This document shows, piece after piece, positions 35,311 to 44,895 of a stretch of 64,000 nt of DNA; position 1 is the first letter of the stretch; every line of letters starts with the position of its first letter. Source of the stretch: an uncultured Ignavibacteria bacterium (GTDB taxonomy: Bacteria; Bacteroidota; Ignavibacteria; Kapaibacteriales; UBA2268); the NCBI GenBank assembly GCA_903862655.1, contig CAIOZA010000020.1, forward strand, positions 1 through 64,000. The letters run 5' to 3'. The notes under the pieces are model-generated. The model worked only from the letters and a program-made list of their open reading frames with translations. It did no database searches and had not been told where the DNA came from. The position numbers and the translations under genes are program-made.

Positions 35311-36678
35311 TTAAAATACTGCTTCGTAACGATGTAGAGACAGTGGTATAACAATTTTGGTTTGTGGTAAAATGTCACTGACAGCTTTATATAGATTTTC
35401 AATAGATTCATACGAGCCATGTGTGATAAATAGCTTACTTGGTTTGGTTTCGGTAATGTAGTTAATAATCTCATCACGGCTGGCGTGTGATGAGAACCTG
35501 AATTTTTCAACTGAACAGATTCTCCTTGTTATTTTAGTGCCAAATATGAACTCAATTTCGGGTTCCGAGGCAGCCAGAGAGTAGGAAGGAGAATCTTCAT
35601 CAAGGAATCCGACAAATGCAATACCAAAATGTTTATTTCTAATCCATTTTTTTGCCAAATTGAAAGACAGAGTTCCTTCAACCATCATTCCACTGGGTAC
35701 TATAACGATTGAGGATTCATGGAAATATTTCCCTGTTAAAGCCTCATCATATTTAATGATTTCAACTGGAATGTCGGTGAATTCAAAGCCTGGTTTAACT
35801 CTTCTGGTTGTGTAGTTGTAAATATCGTACAATCTATTAATCTTTTGGCCCAGACCAGCAGTATAGATAGTTAGATTAGGAATTTTACACGAAATTTTAA
35901 GGTTATTAATAATGTTCAATATTTCCTGATATTTTCCCAAGGAGAAAACCGGAATTAAAATTGAACCATTCGAATTTATAATAGAATTTATGTATTTAGC
36001 TAGTCTTTTAGATTCAGTAGAAAAATCAGGCAGATTTTCTACTGATGCATTTGTTGCTTCGATAATCAGAGTATCAATATGCCTCTTCGGGAAAGCGGCA
36101 CCTTTAATAACGGTTTGATCTGAAAATTTAACATCCGAAGTGTAAAAAATGACCTTTCCATCAGCAATAATCTCGGTTCCGGCCGATCCAAGAATATGTC
36201 CTGAATCATAGAACTGAAAGGAAATTGGATATTTACCTGTTTTGCTTGTGAATTCAAATGGAAAATTATATTTGCGTCCAGTTATTAACTTATCAATAAA
36301 CTCCAAATTTTCTGGTTTGAACAACGATAATAAATCTTCGGGGAAATCATGAACCAGTGACCTCTTTAGGACTTTGGCAGTATCTCTCAAAATTATTGAA
36401 GATAAGTCACAAGTCGGTTCTGTTGTAAAAACCTGAAGATGACCGAATAGTTTAATCAGATAGGGAAGAGAACCCAAGTGGTCGTTGTGGGCATGTGATA
36501 CCAATAATAGATCAACGGGATCATCTTTCAGAATTTCATATTTTGGGAAAATTGAAGCATCTTTCTTTTTGGGATGCATGCCGGAATCGAGGATAATGCC
36601 AGCACCATCAAGATATAGATAGATTGAATTGGCACCAATTGTATCATTTTCAGCAAAAAATGTTATTTCTTTTGACAT
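35311..36678 (-). CDS. Metallo-beta-lactamase/beta-CASP hydrolase (RNase-like)
   Basis: 455 residues. The MBL metal motif is SHAHNDHLGSLPYL, with further ligands in DSGHILGSAGTEI and YTSDVKFSD. The beta-CASP part has IEATNAS, ILIPVFSLGKYQEIL and the closing FRFSSHASRDEIINYI and LFITHGSYE. This resembles CPSF73/YSH1-like exonucleases found in bacteria, which are thought to process RNA. The N-terminal KH domain of archaeal forms is absent. It ends close to pdxH (8-base gap), suggesting co-transcription. Confidence 0.85.
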   Translation of the reverse strand: MSKEITFFAENDTIGANSIYLYLDGAGIILDSGMHPKKKDASIFPKYEILKDDPVDLLLVSHAHNDHLGSLPYLIKLFGHLQVFTTEPTCDLSSIILRDTAKVLKRSLVHDFPEDLLSLFKPENLEFIDKLITGRKYNFPFEFTSKTGKYPISFQFYDSGHILGSAGTEIIADGKVIFYTSDVKFSDQTVIKGAAFPKRHIDTLIIEATNASVENLPDFSTESKRLAKYINSIINSNGSILIPVFSLGKYQEILNIINNLKISCKIPNLTIYTAGLGQKINRLYDIYNYTTRRVKPGFEFTDIPVEIIKYDEALTGKYFHESSIVIVPSGMMVEGTLSFNLAKKWIRNKHFGIAFVGFLDEDSPSYSLAASEPEIEFIFGTKITRRICSVEKFRFSSHASRDEIINYITETKPSKLFITHGSYESIENLYKAVSDILPQTKIVIPLSLHRYEAVF

Positions 36679-36686
36679 CTGGTTTA

Positions 36687-37331
36687 TTAAGGATAAAGAC
36701 GTTGCTTAATCCAACTGTCATGTTGCTTAGAATAAGTAATTCTATCATGAAGACGGCTCTTCCTTCCCTGCCAGAATTCGAAATATTCTGGGACTAACCT
36801 ATAGCCACCCCAGAAAGGAGGCAGTGGAACATCACCGGGATATTTTGCCATCAATTTGACAACTGATCTCATGAGTGAAAATCGACTCTTAAGAACAGTA
36901 CTTTGTTTGGATGCCCAAGCACCTAATCTGCTTTCATGAGGTCGAGTTTTGAAGTATTCTTCAGATTCTTCAATGCTAACTTTTTCGATTTTACCTTCAA
37001 TACGAACCTGACGTTCTAATTTATCCCAATAGAACAGCAAGCTAGCTTGGGGATTTTCTAGTATTTCTTGCCCTTTGCGGCTTTCGTAATTAGTAAAGAA
37101 AACGAATCCATTGTTGTCAACTTTTTTTATGAGTACAACTCTTATTGATGGTTTGCCTGATATTGTACTAGTCGCTACTGTCATAGCATTTGGTTCAATT
37201 AGCCCACTTTCGGTAGCTTGTTCGAACCATACTTCAAATTGCCTGAAAGGGTTATCATCTGCAGTCGTTTCATCAAATTTTCCATTCAGGTAGTCTCTTC
37301 TAAGATCAAATAAGCTATCGATAACAGACAT
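36687..37331 (-). CDS. pdxH: Pyridoxamine 5'-phosphate oxidase
   Basis: 214 residues, normal length. The family motifs are visible: MTVATSTISGKPSIRVVLIKK near residue 45, FFTNYESRKGQEI, FYWDKLERQVRIEG, RPHESRLGAWASKQS and the C-terminal FWQGRKSRLHDR. The enzyme uses FMN to oxidise pyridoxamine or pyridoxine phosphate to pyridoxal 5'-phosphate. Confidence 0.95.
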   Translation of the reverse strand: MSVIDSLFDLRRDYLNGKFDETTADDNPFRQFEVWFEQATESGLIEPNAMTVATSTISGKPSIRVVLIKKVDNNGFVFFTNYESRKGQEILENPQASLLFYWDKLERQVRIEGKIEKVSIEESEEYFKTRPHESRLGAWASKQSTVLKSRFSLMRSVVKLMAKYPGDVPLPPFWGGYRLVPEYFEFWQGRKSRLHDRITYSKQHDSWIKQRLYP

Positions 37332-37358
37332 TAATATCCCTGATTAAGTTAAAAAAAT

Positions 37359-37386
37359 GGAGTTGCCGATTAATATTGACAACCCC
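37359..37386 (-). terminator. Probable terminator after the CAP-domain gene
   Basis: GGAGTTG pairs with CAACCCC with one mismatch. On the minus strand the stem is followed by ATTTTTTT. It sits between the CAP-domain gene and pdxH. Confidence 0.65.
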
Positions 37387-37410
37387 AAAATGGAATAATT
37401 GTAATTTAAA

Positions 37411-39201
37411 TTATCTGATGATCTGTATTTTTTTTAGAATTTCTTTTGAATCATCGATAAATCTTATGAAATAACTTCCTGAAGTGAAAGCTGACAGATT
37501 AAGTGTGAGAATTTGCTCTCCGCTATTCAATAAAGAATATGTTTCTATAAGTTGTCCGGATTCATTAAGAATCTGAAGTTTAGACATACTTCCGGAAGAA
37601 TTGATTTTACATAAAACAATATCCTGAGCTGGATTAGGATATATACTCAGAATTTGTGTTGTTTCATTCAAAATATCAACCGATGTCATATCGAGTGTCA
37701 TGAACGATCTTGGATCGGAAAACTCACCATATCCAATAGTATTCTTTCCTCTGACGTGCCAGAAATATTTTGTGTCATACTGTAACGAATTCTTAGGAAC
37801 AGTAAATGAATTTTTTGTGATGTACTCTTGGTTTACAACAAGATTTAATTGACCGAATTTATCATTTTCAGAAATTTGAACATGATAAGACGTTGCTCCA
37901 GTAATGGCGTCCCATTTTAAATCAGGAGTGATTGAAACGCTAGTCTGAAGATCCGTAGGTTCTTCCAGAATTGGTTTCTGGGGAGCCATAGCTTTGGTTG
38001 TAAAAGAGCGAATTCCAGACCATGAACCTGTTCCATAATTATTTTTTCCGGCTACCCTCCAGTAAATTAAAGTACTTTCTGGAAGAAGAGTAGCTGTGAA
38101 ATTTGTTGTAGAAATATCGCCCTGTTCATCTATCATATTAGTAAATGTATTATCTCTGGCAAATTGAATGGTATAAGAATCGGCATTGGAAGCCGGATTC
38201 CAAGTGAAATTCTGATTTACGTCAATATTTTTAGTAGCATCAGCAGGCACTAATAAAGTTGGGGTAGCTGGCATCTGACCACTCTGATCAGTGATTTTAA
38301 ACCAATAGGTATAATCTTTTTTTGTACCGTTTAGATCAACATTCTTTATTGAAACAGTATATTTTACTTCTTTCTGAACTGACGGAATTTTCCATTTTAA
38401 TATGTTTGGAATTCCTGCACCGTCATTATCACTGAAGACTCCTGAAGTTGGAACAATTTGATTCTGCTCATCTTTTATTTCGATTGTTGCTGTGGAATAA
38501 CTGACTTTTTGGTTATTCCAATAATTGCTCTTATCGAACACAGCAGTAAAGCTAAAGTACCAAGATTTATTTTCTTTAGTGAAAACCATATTTGTAGGAT
38601 AGTTTTGATAAGGATAAGCAACAAAATCGTTCTGCCAGTCTGAAATGTTTTGCTTTTCATCATCAATAACGTAAATTGACATGCCTGTTACACTGAACTG
38701 TGGATTTTGCACAGAAGCCCCATCTACTCTACCAATGGCGATGAACTTTAGGAAAGGATCTATGAGCCATCTTCTGTGACCGCATACATCAACATTTTCG
38801 TCAATAATCCAACTGGAGATGCTGGATTCGGTTGTGGGCCAAGTGGAGCCATAGAACCATCCAATATGAAGATTCGAATTCCCAGATCCGGTAGATCCAT
38901 CGGCAGTGTAACATTTCCAGGTAGTAGGAGGTGTATGGCTTAATTGCTCATTAGCTGCTGACAAAAGAGCAGATTTTTGAACAAATATATCTTTTGTGTA
39001 ATTGTATGTTACAGGTTTCAATCCATGAATGGCTCGAACTTGATTGACAAGATTAAGAACTTTCTGCTTTTCTGCTTCTTTCAGTGTTCCTTCTTTGCAA
39101 TTAGTTATGTCTGGCATAATATCGTAAAACTGAGCCTGAGCCATGATATTAAATGATAAACAAATTAGACCAAGTAGAATAATTGATATTTTTAATTTCA
39201 T
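37411..39201 (-). CDS. Secreted CAP-domain protein with Fn3 domains and T9SS sorting domain
   Basis: 596 residues. A signal peptide (1-21) precedes a CAP/SCP-like domain (about 45-210) with LVNQVRAIHGLKPV, HTPPTTWKCY, NLHIGW and CGHRRWLIDP. A beta-rich segment and two fibronectin type III-like domains follow (ATPTLLVPADATKNID, APQKPILEEPTDLQTSV, each with a tyrosine-containing YTIQFARD or YHVQISEND strand). The T9SS domain begins at LSIYPNPAQDIVLC and ends GSYFIRFIDDSKEILKKIQIIR. CAP proteins bind lipids or act as proteases in a few cases; bacterial roles are mostly unknown. It is followed by its own terminator. Confidence 0.85.
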   Translation of the reverse strand: MKLKISIILLGLICLSFNIMAQAQFYDIMPDITNCKEGTLKEAEKQKVLNLVNQVRAIHGLKPVTYNYTKDIFVQKSALLSAANEQLSHTPPTTWKCYTADGSTGSGNSNLHIGWFYGSTWPTTESSISSWIIDENVDVCGHRRWLIDPFLKFIAIGRVDGASVQNPQFSVTGMSIYVIDDEKQNISDWQNDFVAYPYQNYPTNMVFTKENKSWYFSFTAVFDKSNYWNNQKVSYSTATIEIKDEQNQIVPTSGVFSDNDGAGIPNILKWKIPSVQKEVKYTVSIKNVDLNGTKKDYTYWFKITDQSGQMPATPTLLVPADATKNIDVNQNFTWNPASNADSYTIQFARDNTFTNMIDEQGDISTTNFTATLLPESTLIYWRVAGKNNYGTGSWSGIRSFTTKAMAPQKPILEEPTDLQTSVSITPDLKWDAITGATSYHVQISENDKFGQLNLVVNQEYITKNSFTVPKNSLQYDTKYFWHVRGKNTIGYGEFSDPRSFMTLDMTSVDILNETTQILSIYPNPAQDIVLCKINSSGSMSKLQILNESGQLIETYSLLNSGEQILTLNLSAFTSGSYFIRFIDDSKEILKKIQIIR

Positions 39202-39240
39202 AAAATCTTCTTATTAAAATTATGGAAAATACATATTTCA

Positions 39241-39263
39241 AAGGCAGGTTTGAAGCCTGCCTT
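39241..39263 (-). terminator. Hairpin after gcvH, possible terminator
   Basis: A perfect 8-bp GC-rich stem (AAGGCAGG with CCTGCCTT) with a 7-base loop. The T run after it on the minus strand is short (TTTG), so termination is only probable. Confidence 0.55.
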
Positions 39264-39273
39264 GTGATTGATT

Positions 39274-39654
39274 TTAGTGTCCAATGATTTGCGTATAGGC
39301 TTTCACATCGAGCAGATCATCTAACTCTGCCGGATTGTATATTTCAATTTTTATCATCCAACCAGCACCGTAAGGATCTGAGTTAACAACTGCTGGATCA
39401 TCATTTAGGGCTGAGTTAATTTCTAAGACTTTGCCACTTACAGGAGCAAATATATCTGAGACAGTTTTGACTGCTTCAATAGTACCAAAGCTTTCGCCTT
39501 TTGTAATTGAAGTGACACTATCGGATATATCAACGTAAACAACATCGCCCAATTCGCTTTGGGCATGTTCGGTTACGCCTATTGTTCCAATGTTGCCGTT
39601 TACTGAAACCCACTCGTGATCTTCTGTGTACTTTAAATTTTCTGGAAAATTCAT
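39274..39654 (-). CDS. gcvH: Glycine cleavage system H protein
   Basis: 126 residues, normal length. KYTEDHEWVSVNG at the start, GVTEHAQSELGDVVYVD, and the lipoylation block TIEAVKTVSDIFAPVSG with Lys63 identify it. The H protein carries the lipoyl arm between the P, T and L proteins. None of those genes is nearby, so it is encoded alone. GAGGAT precedes the start. Confidence 0.96.
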   Translation of the reverse strand: MNFPENLKYTEDHEWVSVNGNIGTIGVTEHAQSELGDVVYVDISDSVTSITKGESFGTIEAVKTVSDIFAPVSGKVLEINSALNDDPAVVNSDPYGAGWMIKIEIYNPAELDDLLDVKAYTQIIGH

Positions 39655-39921
39655 TTTATCCTCAATGTTAAAACTAAATAATCAAATAAATAAGGAATTA
39701 GAATGTAAAATTATAGAAGAATTTCGATTTATCAAAATAATAACCAAGAAATTTATTGGATTATGAGTTAAATTATTTCTTGATTTTATGTTGCATAAAG
39801 GTTAATTATTAAAAGAATTAGAGAAAGAACGAAATATTAATTTTTCCACCAATTTTTTCTTGTGTACTACGTTAAATTAAAAGTAAATTTGAAACTATTG
39901 ATAGAATGATTGAGATCGACT
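39655..39921. other. Divergent intergenic region, gcvH / flavoprotein
   Basis: 267 AT-rich bases that must hold the gcvH and flavoprotein promoters. I see no riboswitch-like structure, inverted repeat or credible small gene. Confidence 0.5.
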
Positions 39922-40623
39922 ATGAGTATAAATGTACTAGCTTTTAATTGTTTTAAAAAAGACACAAACGGAGCCACCGGACTGTTGCTTAATACCTTTA
40001 TCGAAGGGATGAGAGAAGCCGGTGCTGAAGTAGAGGTCGTTTGCACTGAGAATTTAATTATCGAAAAGTGTAATGCATGCACAGAGGATCCTGCTTTTGT
40101 ATCGGAAGGGAATTGTAGAATTGTTGATGACATGAAGGAAATTTACCCGTTGCTAAAAAAGTCCGACATTTGGATATTTGCTACACCAAATCAACCTTAT
40201 GCTATCAATAAAAATCTTATTAGACTGTTAGATAGACTGGAACCTCTATTCGATCCGTGTATTACTTTTACAAATGGAACATCATCAGCGCATAAAAACT
40301 GTAATGGTAAGGTTGTTCTTTTGTCAGCGAGTGATGAGTGGGATATAACAGCATTTGATAACCTGATAGAACATTTTGATTCAACAAGTTTGCTTTTTGG
40401 AAGAGAATTTGTTGGTTCTGTTCTTAGATCACATGCTTGGGCTATGAATACACAGGTGCTCAATAACAGAGAAACAGAAAATATAATAAATTCTGTGAAA
40501 ATTGCCGGGAAAGAATTAATTCAGCTAGGAAAGTTTAATCCATTAACACTGGAAAAAGTGAATCAGGAATTAGTCTCGCAGCAATCGATTCTGAATCAAT
40601 TGAATAATATTGCAGCCTCTTAA
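39922..40623 (+). CDS. Flavodoxin-fold NADPH-dependent FMN reductase / iron-sulfur flavoprotein-like
   Basis: 233 residues from the ATG at 39922; a TTG-started frame four codons longer is less likely. The N terminus (INVLAFNCFKKDTNGATGLLL) is a flavodoxin-like FMN phosphate-binding loop. A cysteine cluster (KCNACTEDPAF...GNCRIVDDM) resembles the compact cysteine motif of archaeal and bacterial iron-sulfur flavoproteins, but with one cysteine fewer than the usual four visible. It probably reduces FMN or a quinone-like acceptor. It ends seven bases from the convergent ymdB gene. Confidence 0.78.
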   Translation: MSINVLAFNCFKKDTNGATGLLLNTFIEGMREAGAEVEVVCTENLIIEKCNACTEDPAFVSEGNCRIVDDMKEIYPLLKKSDIWIFATPNQPYAINKNLIRLLDRLEPLFDPCITFTNGTSSAHKNCNGKVVLLSASDEWDITAFDNLIEHFDSTSLLFGREFVGSVLRSHAWAMNTQVLNNRETENIINSVKIAGKELIQLGKFNPLTLEKVNQELVSQQSILNQLNNIAAS

Positions 40624-40630
40624 ATTAAGC

Positions 40631-41440
40631 TTAGTTATATCTTTTGAGAGGTTGGGGCAACATAAAAGGCTCTATTATTAATGTCTTTCCAGTAGCTACA
40701 TCTACTTTAGTGTAAACTCCACAAATCCGATTATCCCCATCACCCATTTCGAATTTAAATGGGGTTTGAAGCAAAAATCTTTTGATTGCAATATCCTTTC
40801 TTAATCCTAATACAGAATTGTAGGGACCTGTCATGCCAACATCTGTGATATAGCCTGTACCTTGAGGAAGAATCCATGCATCGGCTGTTTGAACATGAGT
40901 ATGAGTACCAAAAATTGCAGAGACCTTACCATCAAGATACCAGGAAAAAGCAATTTTTTCGGCAGTAGCGTCGGCATGGAAATCGACGTAAATAATATTA
41001 GTTCTTTCTTTGATAATATTTAAGGCAAAATCTGCTGATCTGAATGGGCAGTCGATTGCCTGCATATATGTTCTTCCCTGAAGATTGAGAACCGCAATTT
41101 CAGGACCATCTTCGATCTGATAAAATGTAAAGCCTAGTCCGGGATTACCATGAGGATAGTTAAGAGGTCTAAGTACTTTTTGATTCTGAGCGAGTATTTG
41201 TCTGCCTTTCCAATTGTCCCATACATGATTACCTGTTGTGATAATGTCAACGCCCTGAACTGTTAGCTGTGAAGCTTCATCCTCTGTAATGCCCTTCCCA
41301 TCAGCAGCATTTTCTCCATTAGCAATTATTAAATCAGGTTGATATTTCTCTATTAATCCCGGCATGTGGGTTTGTACAGCTTTTAAGCCTGGTTTGCCTA
41401 CAACATCTCCGATAAAAATGGTATTTATTACTTCTTTCAT
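40631..41440 (-). CDS. ymdB: YmdB-family metallophosphoesterase (TIGR00282)
   Basis: 269 residues. The motifs IFIGDVVGKPGL, IIANGENAADGKG, ITTGNHVWDN, VDFHADATAEK, IFGTHTHVQTAD and YITDVGMTGP are those of the YmdB family, a 2',3'-cyclic-nucleotide phosphodiesterase in Bacillus. They supply the Asp, Asn, Glu and His metal ligands. The physiological substrate here is unknown. Confidence 0.9.
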   Translation of the reverse strand: MKEVINTIFIGDVVGKPGLKAVQTHMPGLIEKYQPDLIIANGENAADGKGITEDEASQLTVQGVDIITTGNHVWDNWKGRQILAQNQKVLRPLNYPHGNPGLGFTFYQIEDGPEIAVLNLQGRTYMQAIDCPFRSADFALNIIKERTNIIYVDFHADATAEKIAFSWYLDGKVSAIFGTHTHVQTADAWILPQGTGYITDVGMTGPYNSVLGLRKDIAIKRFLLQTPFKFEMGDGDNRICGVYTKVDVATGKTLIIEPFMLPQPLKRYN

Positions 41441-41542
41441 TTTTCTGTCTTTTTATTAATTGTATTTAAGCAAGTTAATAAAAATTGGCTTCAATCGTAA
41501 ATGATTTTATATAATTTGTAACAATGAATTGTTTTTTATCGA

Positions 41543-42091
41543 ATGAAGATATATACCAAAACAGGTGATGACGGTTCAACCGGCTTAAATGGCGGTAAGC
41601 GTGTACAGAAAAGTGATCTAAGAGTAAGTGTTTATGGCACAATTGATGAATTGAATTCTGTTTTGGGAATTGTTGTGGCATTTGATGTGCCGGAGCCGAT
41701 TAAGGAATCACTAGTAAAATTAAATTCGATGCTGTTTATTGCGGGGTCTGACATAGCAACGCCTATGGATAACAAAATAAATATTGAGAGAATAAATGCG
41801 GAAAATATTTTATGGCTAGAAATTCTTATAGATGATTATACTTCAAAACTTCCAGAATTGAAGCATTTCATTCTGCCGGGTGGAAGTCAGCAATCTGCAT
41901 TTCTTCATTTAGCCCGAACGGTTTGCAGAAGAGCTGAGAGACTAGCTGTTGAACTTGCTCAGACTGAAGACATAGGTGAATTTATTATTAAATACTTAAA
42001 CAGGCTATCTGATTATTTATTTACTGCATCAAGATATGCAAATTTTCTTTCCGGCAAACCAGACGTGGAATGGAAACCTGAAAAAAAATAA
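41543..42091 (+). CDS. PduO-type cob(I)alamin adenosyltransferase
   Basis: 182 residues. The ATP-binding N terminus KIYTKTGDDGSTGLNGGKR and VYGTIDELNS, then FILPGGSQQSAFLHLARTVCRRAER and LNRLSDYLFTASRYAN, are family hallmarks. It converts cob(I)alamin to adenosylcobalamin, so the cell probably takes up or makes B12. No cobalamin riboswitch is visible upstream. It stops two bases from the convergent MFS gene. Confidence 0.93.
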   Translation: MKIYTKTGDDGSTGLNGGKRVQKSDLRVSVYGTIDELNSVLGIVVAFDVPEPIKESLVKLNSMLFIAGSDIATPMDNKINIERINAENILWLEILIDDYTSKLPELKHFILPGGSQQSAFLHLARTVCRRAERLAVELAQTEDIGEFIIKYLNRLSDYLFTASRYANFLSGKPDVEWKPEKK

Positions 42092-42093
42092 AC

Positions 42094-43263
42094 TTATCTC
42101 TCTGCTCTTACAAATCCAATAAAGTAAATTACTATAAGTATTGACAAAGCACCTGATATGAAAAAGGGAGTTGTTGGTGAAATATATTGCCACATCAAAC
42201 CGGCAGACACACTTGATATCAGAGTGCCAACACTCTGAAAGCTATTATAAAATCCAATCGCTGTTCCCGTTTCATCCTTCTTAGCTATGTTCGATATCCA
42301 GGCTTTCGATATGCCTTCAGTAGCTGCGGCATAAAGCCCATAAAGGAAAAATAATAAAAGAAATTGTTCAATTGAAGATGCAAATCCGAATCCAAGATAA
42401 ACTAAAGTGAAGCATACCAAGCCAAGAATGAATGTCATTTTTAAGCCGATTTTATCACCTAGATATCCGATCGGGGTTGCTGCTAATGCATAAATAAGAT
42501 TATAGAAAATATATGCACCAATTACCCATGTGTCTGCAAAACCTTTATTTTTTAGCATTAGGAGCAGAAATATATCTGAGCTGTTCACCAATACAAAAAT
42601 CAAAAGACCAATCACAAGCCTTTTGTAATTTCCAGTTGATGTTTTCCAATATCCCAGGAAAGAGAAGAAACCTATAGAAATATTCTTGCTCTCGTGATAG
42701 ACTGGATTATCCTTAAGAATGAAAGTTAGTGAAACACCTACAATTGCAGGAATAAATGCAATATAGAATAGATGGATGTAATTCCCCGGGAAGAACAATA
42801 AGTACAGCAATGCTAGGGCGGGACCAATTGCAGCACCTAATGTATCAGCAGCACGATGAAGTCCGAAAACTTTACCTTTATTTTCGGGAGATGATTCTGC
42901 AGAAAGAATGGCATCTCTGGCTGATGTGCGTATTCCTTTGCCTAAACGGTCAACTGTTCTGGAAAATAGAACCCATAGAGGATGAGCAATGAGAGCCATT
43001 GCAGGTTTTGCTAATGAACTTAGACCATATCCAAGTCTCACGAAGAGAACACGCTTGCCGGTGAGATCGGATAATTTGCCAAAATAACCTTTGCTGAATC
43101 CAGCTGTAGCTTCTGCAATACCCTCGAGAATGCCGATCCAAATCACTGAAAAGCCTATGCTTTTAAGAAACATTGGCATCACTGGATAGAGCATTTCACT
43201 GGAGATATCAGTGAACATGCTAACTAATGATAACAGAATGATAGTTTTTGTGAATACTTTCAT
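42094..43263 (-). CDS. MFS transporter
   Basis: 389 residues with about 12 hydrophobic segments. The loop motif GYFGKLSDLTGKRVLFVRLGY (a variant of the MFS GXLaDrxGrk motif) lies between helices 2 and 3, and a second copy YLGDKIGLKM lies in the C-terminal half. The N terminus MFTDISSEMLYPVMPMFLKSIG resembles a group of uncharacterised drug-efflux-like transporters. The substrate cannot be inferred. Confidence 0.88.
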   Translation of the reverse strand: MKVFTKTIILLSLVSMFTDISSEMLYPVMPMFLKSIGFSVIWIGILEGIAEATAGFSKGYFGKLSDLTGKRVLFVRLGYGLSSLAKPAMALIAHPLWVLFSRTVDRLGKGIRTSARDAILSAESSPENKGKVFGLHRAADTLGAAIGPALALLYLLFFPGNYIHLFYIAFIPAIVGVSLTFILKDNPVYHESKNISIGFFSFLGYWKTSTGNYKRLVIGLLIFVLVNSSDIFLLLMLKNKGFADTWVIGAYIFYNLIYALAATPIGYLGDKIGLKMTFILGLVCFTLVYLGFGFASSIEQFLLLFFLYGLYAAATEGISKAWISNIAKKDETGTAIGFYNSFQSVGTLISSVSAGLMWQYISPTTPFFISGALSILIVIYFIGFVRAER

Positions 43264-43357
43264 TTTATATTATTGCTGAATTTTTCTTTATAAATGTTTT
43301 TCATAATTTGCAAAATAATAGAAATGATCTATATGGAAAAATTAATTTGGAGTTAAG

Positions 43358-43918
43358 ATGATCAGACCGGATTGGGACCAACTATATATAACGATGTGCT
43401 ATCTTGTCGGCATGCGAAGCAAAGACGACATGACTCATGTGGGATCAGTCATTGTTGATTCTGATAATGTGCTTGTTGCTACTGGTTACAACTCATTACC
43501 GCGTGGAATAGGCGTCGACAGAGAATCTAAAAGACTTTCGCGTGAAGGTGGAGAGAAGTACTTCTGGGTAGAGCATGCTGAAAGAAATGCAATCTATAAT
43601 GCCGCGAGAAGAGGAACTGTGCTTAAGGGTTGTAAAATTTATGTTCCCTGGCTACCTTGTTGTGATTGTGCCAGAGGCATAATTCAGAGCGGAATAGCCG
43701 AAGTTTTGATTCATCAGAACGGACAGGATTTCTATGATGAAAATACTAACGGGAAGTGGGTTGATTCTTACAAACGCACTCAGGATATGTTCCTTGAATC
43801 AGGTGTGAGACTGAAATTCATTACTTGCGATATAGTGGTGCCGGAAATTTATATGAATGGAATGAACCACGATGCTTTGGTTTTTTTAAATAATAAAAAA
43901 GATCAGCCAAAGGATTAA
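43358..43918 (+). CDS. Deoxycytidylate deaminase-family protein
   Basis: 186 residues. Zinc ligands are His73 in HAERNA (with catalytic Glu75) and Cys101 and Cys104 in PWLPCCDC. The N-terminal IDSDNVLVATGYNSLPRGI-like region and RESKR segment fit dCMP deaminases, which supply dUMP for thymidylate synthesis. Substrate choice within the CDA fold is not certain. The next gene follows after five bases. Confidence 0.87.
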   Translation: MIRPDWDQLYITMCYLVGMRSKDDMTHVGSVIVDSDNVLVATGYNSLPRGIGVDRESKRLSREGGEKYFWVEHAERNAIYNAARRGTVLKGCKIYVPWLPCCDCARGIIQSGIAEVLIHQNGQDFYDENTNGKWVDSYKRTQDMFLESGVRLKFITCDIVVPEIYMNGMNHDALVFLNNKKDQPKD

Positions 43919-43923
43919 CAATA

Positions 43924-44370
43924 ATGATAATTGACAACCAAGAGTATTTAGAAAAATATTTATCTTTGAACCAATACTTTAAAGAGCTTATTGATTATTT
44001 GATACATACTGATTTGACAAAGCTTTCCGCCGGAACTTATAAGATTTGCGGTGATGATTTATATCTAATAATTTCGGAAAGTTTTCCGGATACTTTGCCC
44101 TTAATCATCACTGAAGCCCATAGGAAATATATCGATTGTCAGATAGCTGTTGTAGGAGAATTCAAATTAGGTTGGAAGGCACTTAAGGATTGTAAAAAAA
44201 TTAAGACAGAGTATTCAGAAGAAAAGGAAGCAGCATTTTTCGAAGATGAACCTGAAATAATTGTTGAAATGAAGCCAGGAATGTTTGCATTGCTATTCCC
44301 TCAAGATGTGCATACAGTCTATCCTAATAATGAATATTTAAAACGAGCAATATTTAAGATATTAGTATGA
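43924..44370 (+). CDS. YhcH/YjgK/YiaL family protein
   Basis: 148 residues, normal for the family. TKLSAGTYKICGDDLYLIISE near the start, then FESHRKYIDCQ-like EAHRKYIDCQIAVVGE and the C-terminal FALLFPQDVHTVY are diagnostic, with histidines expected to bind metal in a cupin-like fold. Some members act on sialic or other sugars (anomerase activity), but no sugar catabolic genes are here. The stop overlaps the next start (ATGA). Confidence 0.85.
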   Translation: MIIDNQEYLEKYLSLNQYFKELIDYLIHTDLTKLSAGTYKICGDDLYLIISESFPDTLPLIITEAHRKYIDCQIAVVGEFKLGWKALKDCKKIKTEYSEEKEAAFFEDEPEIIVEMKPGMFALLFPQDVHTVYPNNEYLKRAIFKILV

Positions 44371-44849
44371 AGAGGATATTAAACAGTAAAATAGTAAGGA
44401 AGTATCATTATCTCATTGAGATTCTACTTTGGATAATTATTATGATTCCTTTGAATCTATTTCAAAATGGTAAAATATTCGACAATTCTAATTGGTATTC
44501 TTGGGTATTAGTCTATGCTGGCTGCATATTTATCGTCATTGCTTTAAAACTCTGTCTAAGATGTTTTTACATCGGAAAAGTTGTTAAGAAATTCAAAAGG
44601 CTTACCATTTGTGAGAGAGGGATTTATAACGGAGCATTCTCGATACTTTGGGATCAGATTGCTTGTTATAAGTGGGATAATGATATTGGACAGCATCAGT
44701 ATGGAATGACGTTTCATCTTACTGACGACTTTGATGGACTTATTAAGCTGGATGACGGATTCTTTGAGCTGAGACATTATGTCAAGAGGGAAGATAAGGA
44801 TCAGATAAGAGAAGCACTGAACGTAAAGATAAAGGAAATTGGAAATTAA
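44367..44849 (+). CDS. Two-helix membrane protein of unknown function
   Basis: 160 residues, family not recognised. Two transmembrane segments (about 15-35 and 45-66) are followed by a cytoplasmic-type domain starting LTICERGIYNGAFSILWDQIACYKWD, a PH-like beta pattern also seen in small membrane proteins with DUF5673-like domains. It is coupled to the YhcH-family gene by an ATGA overlap, and its transcript ends at the terminator immediately after it. Confidence 0.7.
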   Translation: MKRILNSKIVRKYHYLIEILLWIIIMIPLNLFQNGKIFDNSNWYSWVLVYAGCIFIVIALKLCLRCFYIGKVVKKFKRLTICERGIYNGAFSILWDQIACYKWDNDIGQHQYGMTFHLTDDFDGLIKLDDGFFELRHYVKREDKDQIREALNVKIKEIGN

Positions 44850-44850
44850 A

Positions 44851-44880
44851 AAAAAACCGCAAGAAAAATTGCGGTTTTTT
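44851..44880. terminator. Bidirectional intrinsic terminator
   Basis: A perfect 12-bp stem (AAAAAACCGCAA with TTGCGGTTTTTT) with a 6-base loop, between two converging genes; A and T runs flank both sides. It ends the dCMP deaminase unit and secA. Confidence 0.9.
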
Positions 44881-44895
44881 TATTTAATAACGATT

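Noticed and set aside
41441-41542. Cobalamin riboswitch expected before the adenosyltransferase gene
   Set aside because: The gap is only about 100 bases, AT-rich, and lacks the conserved B12-box sequence.
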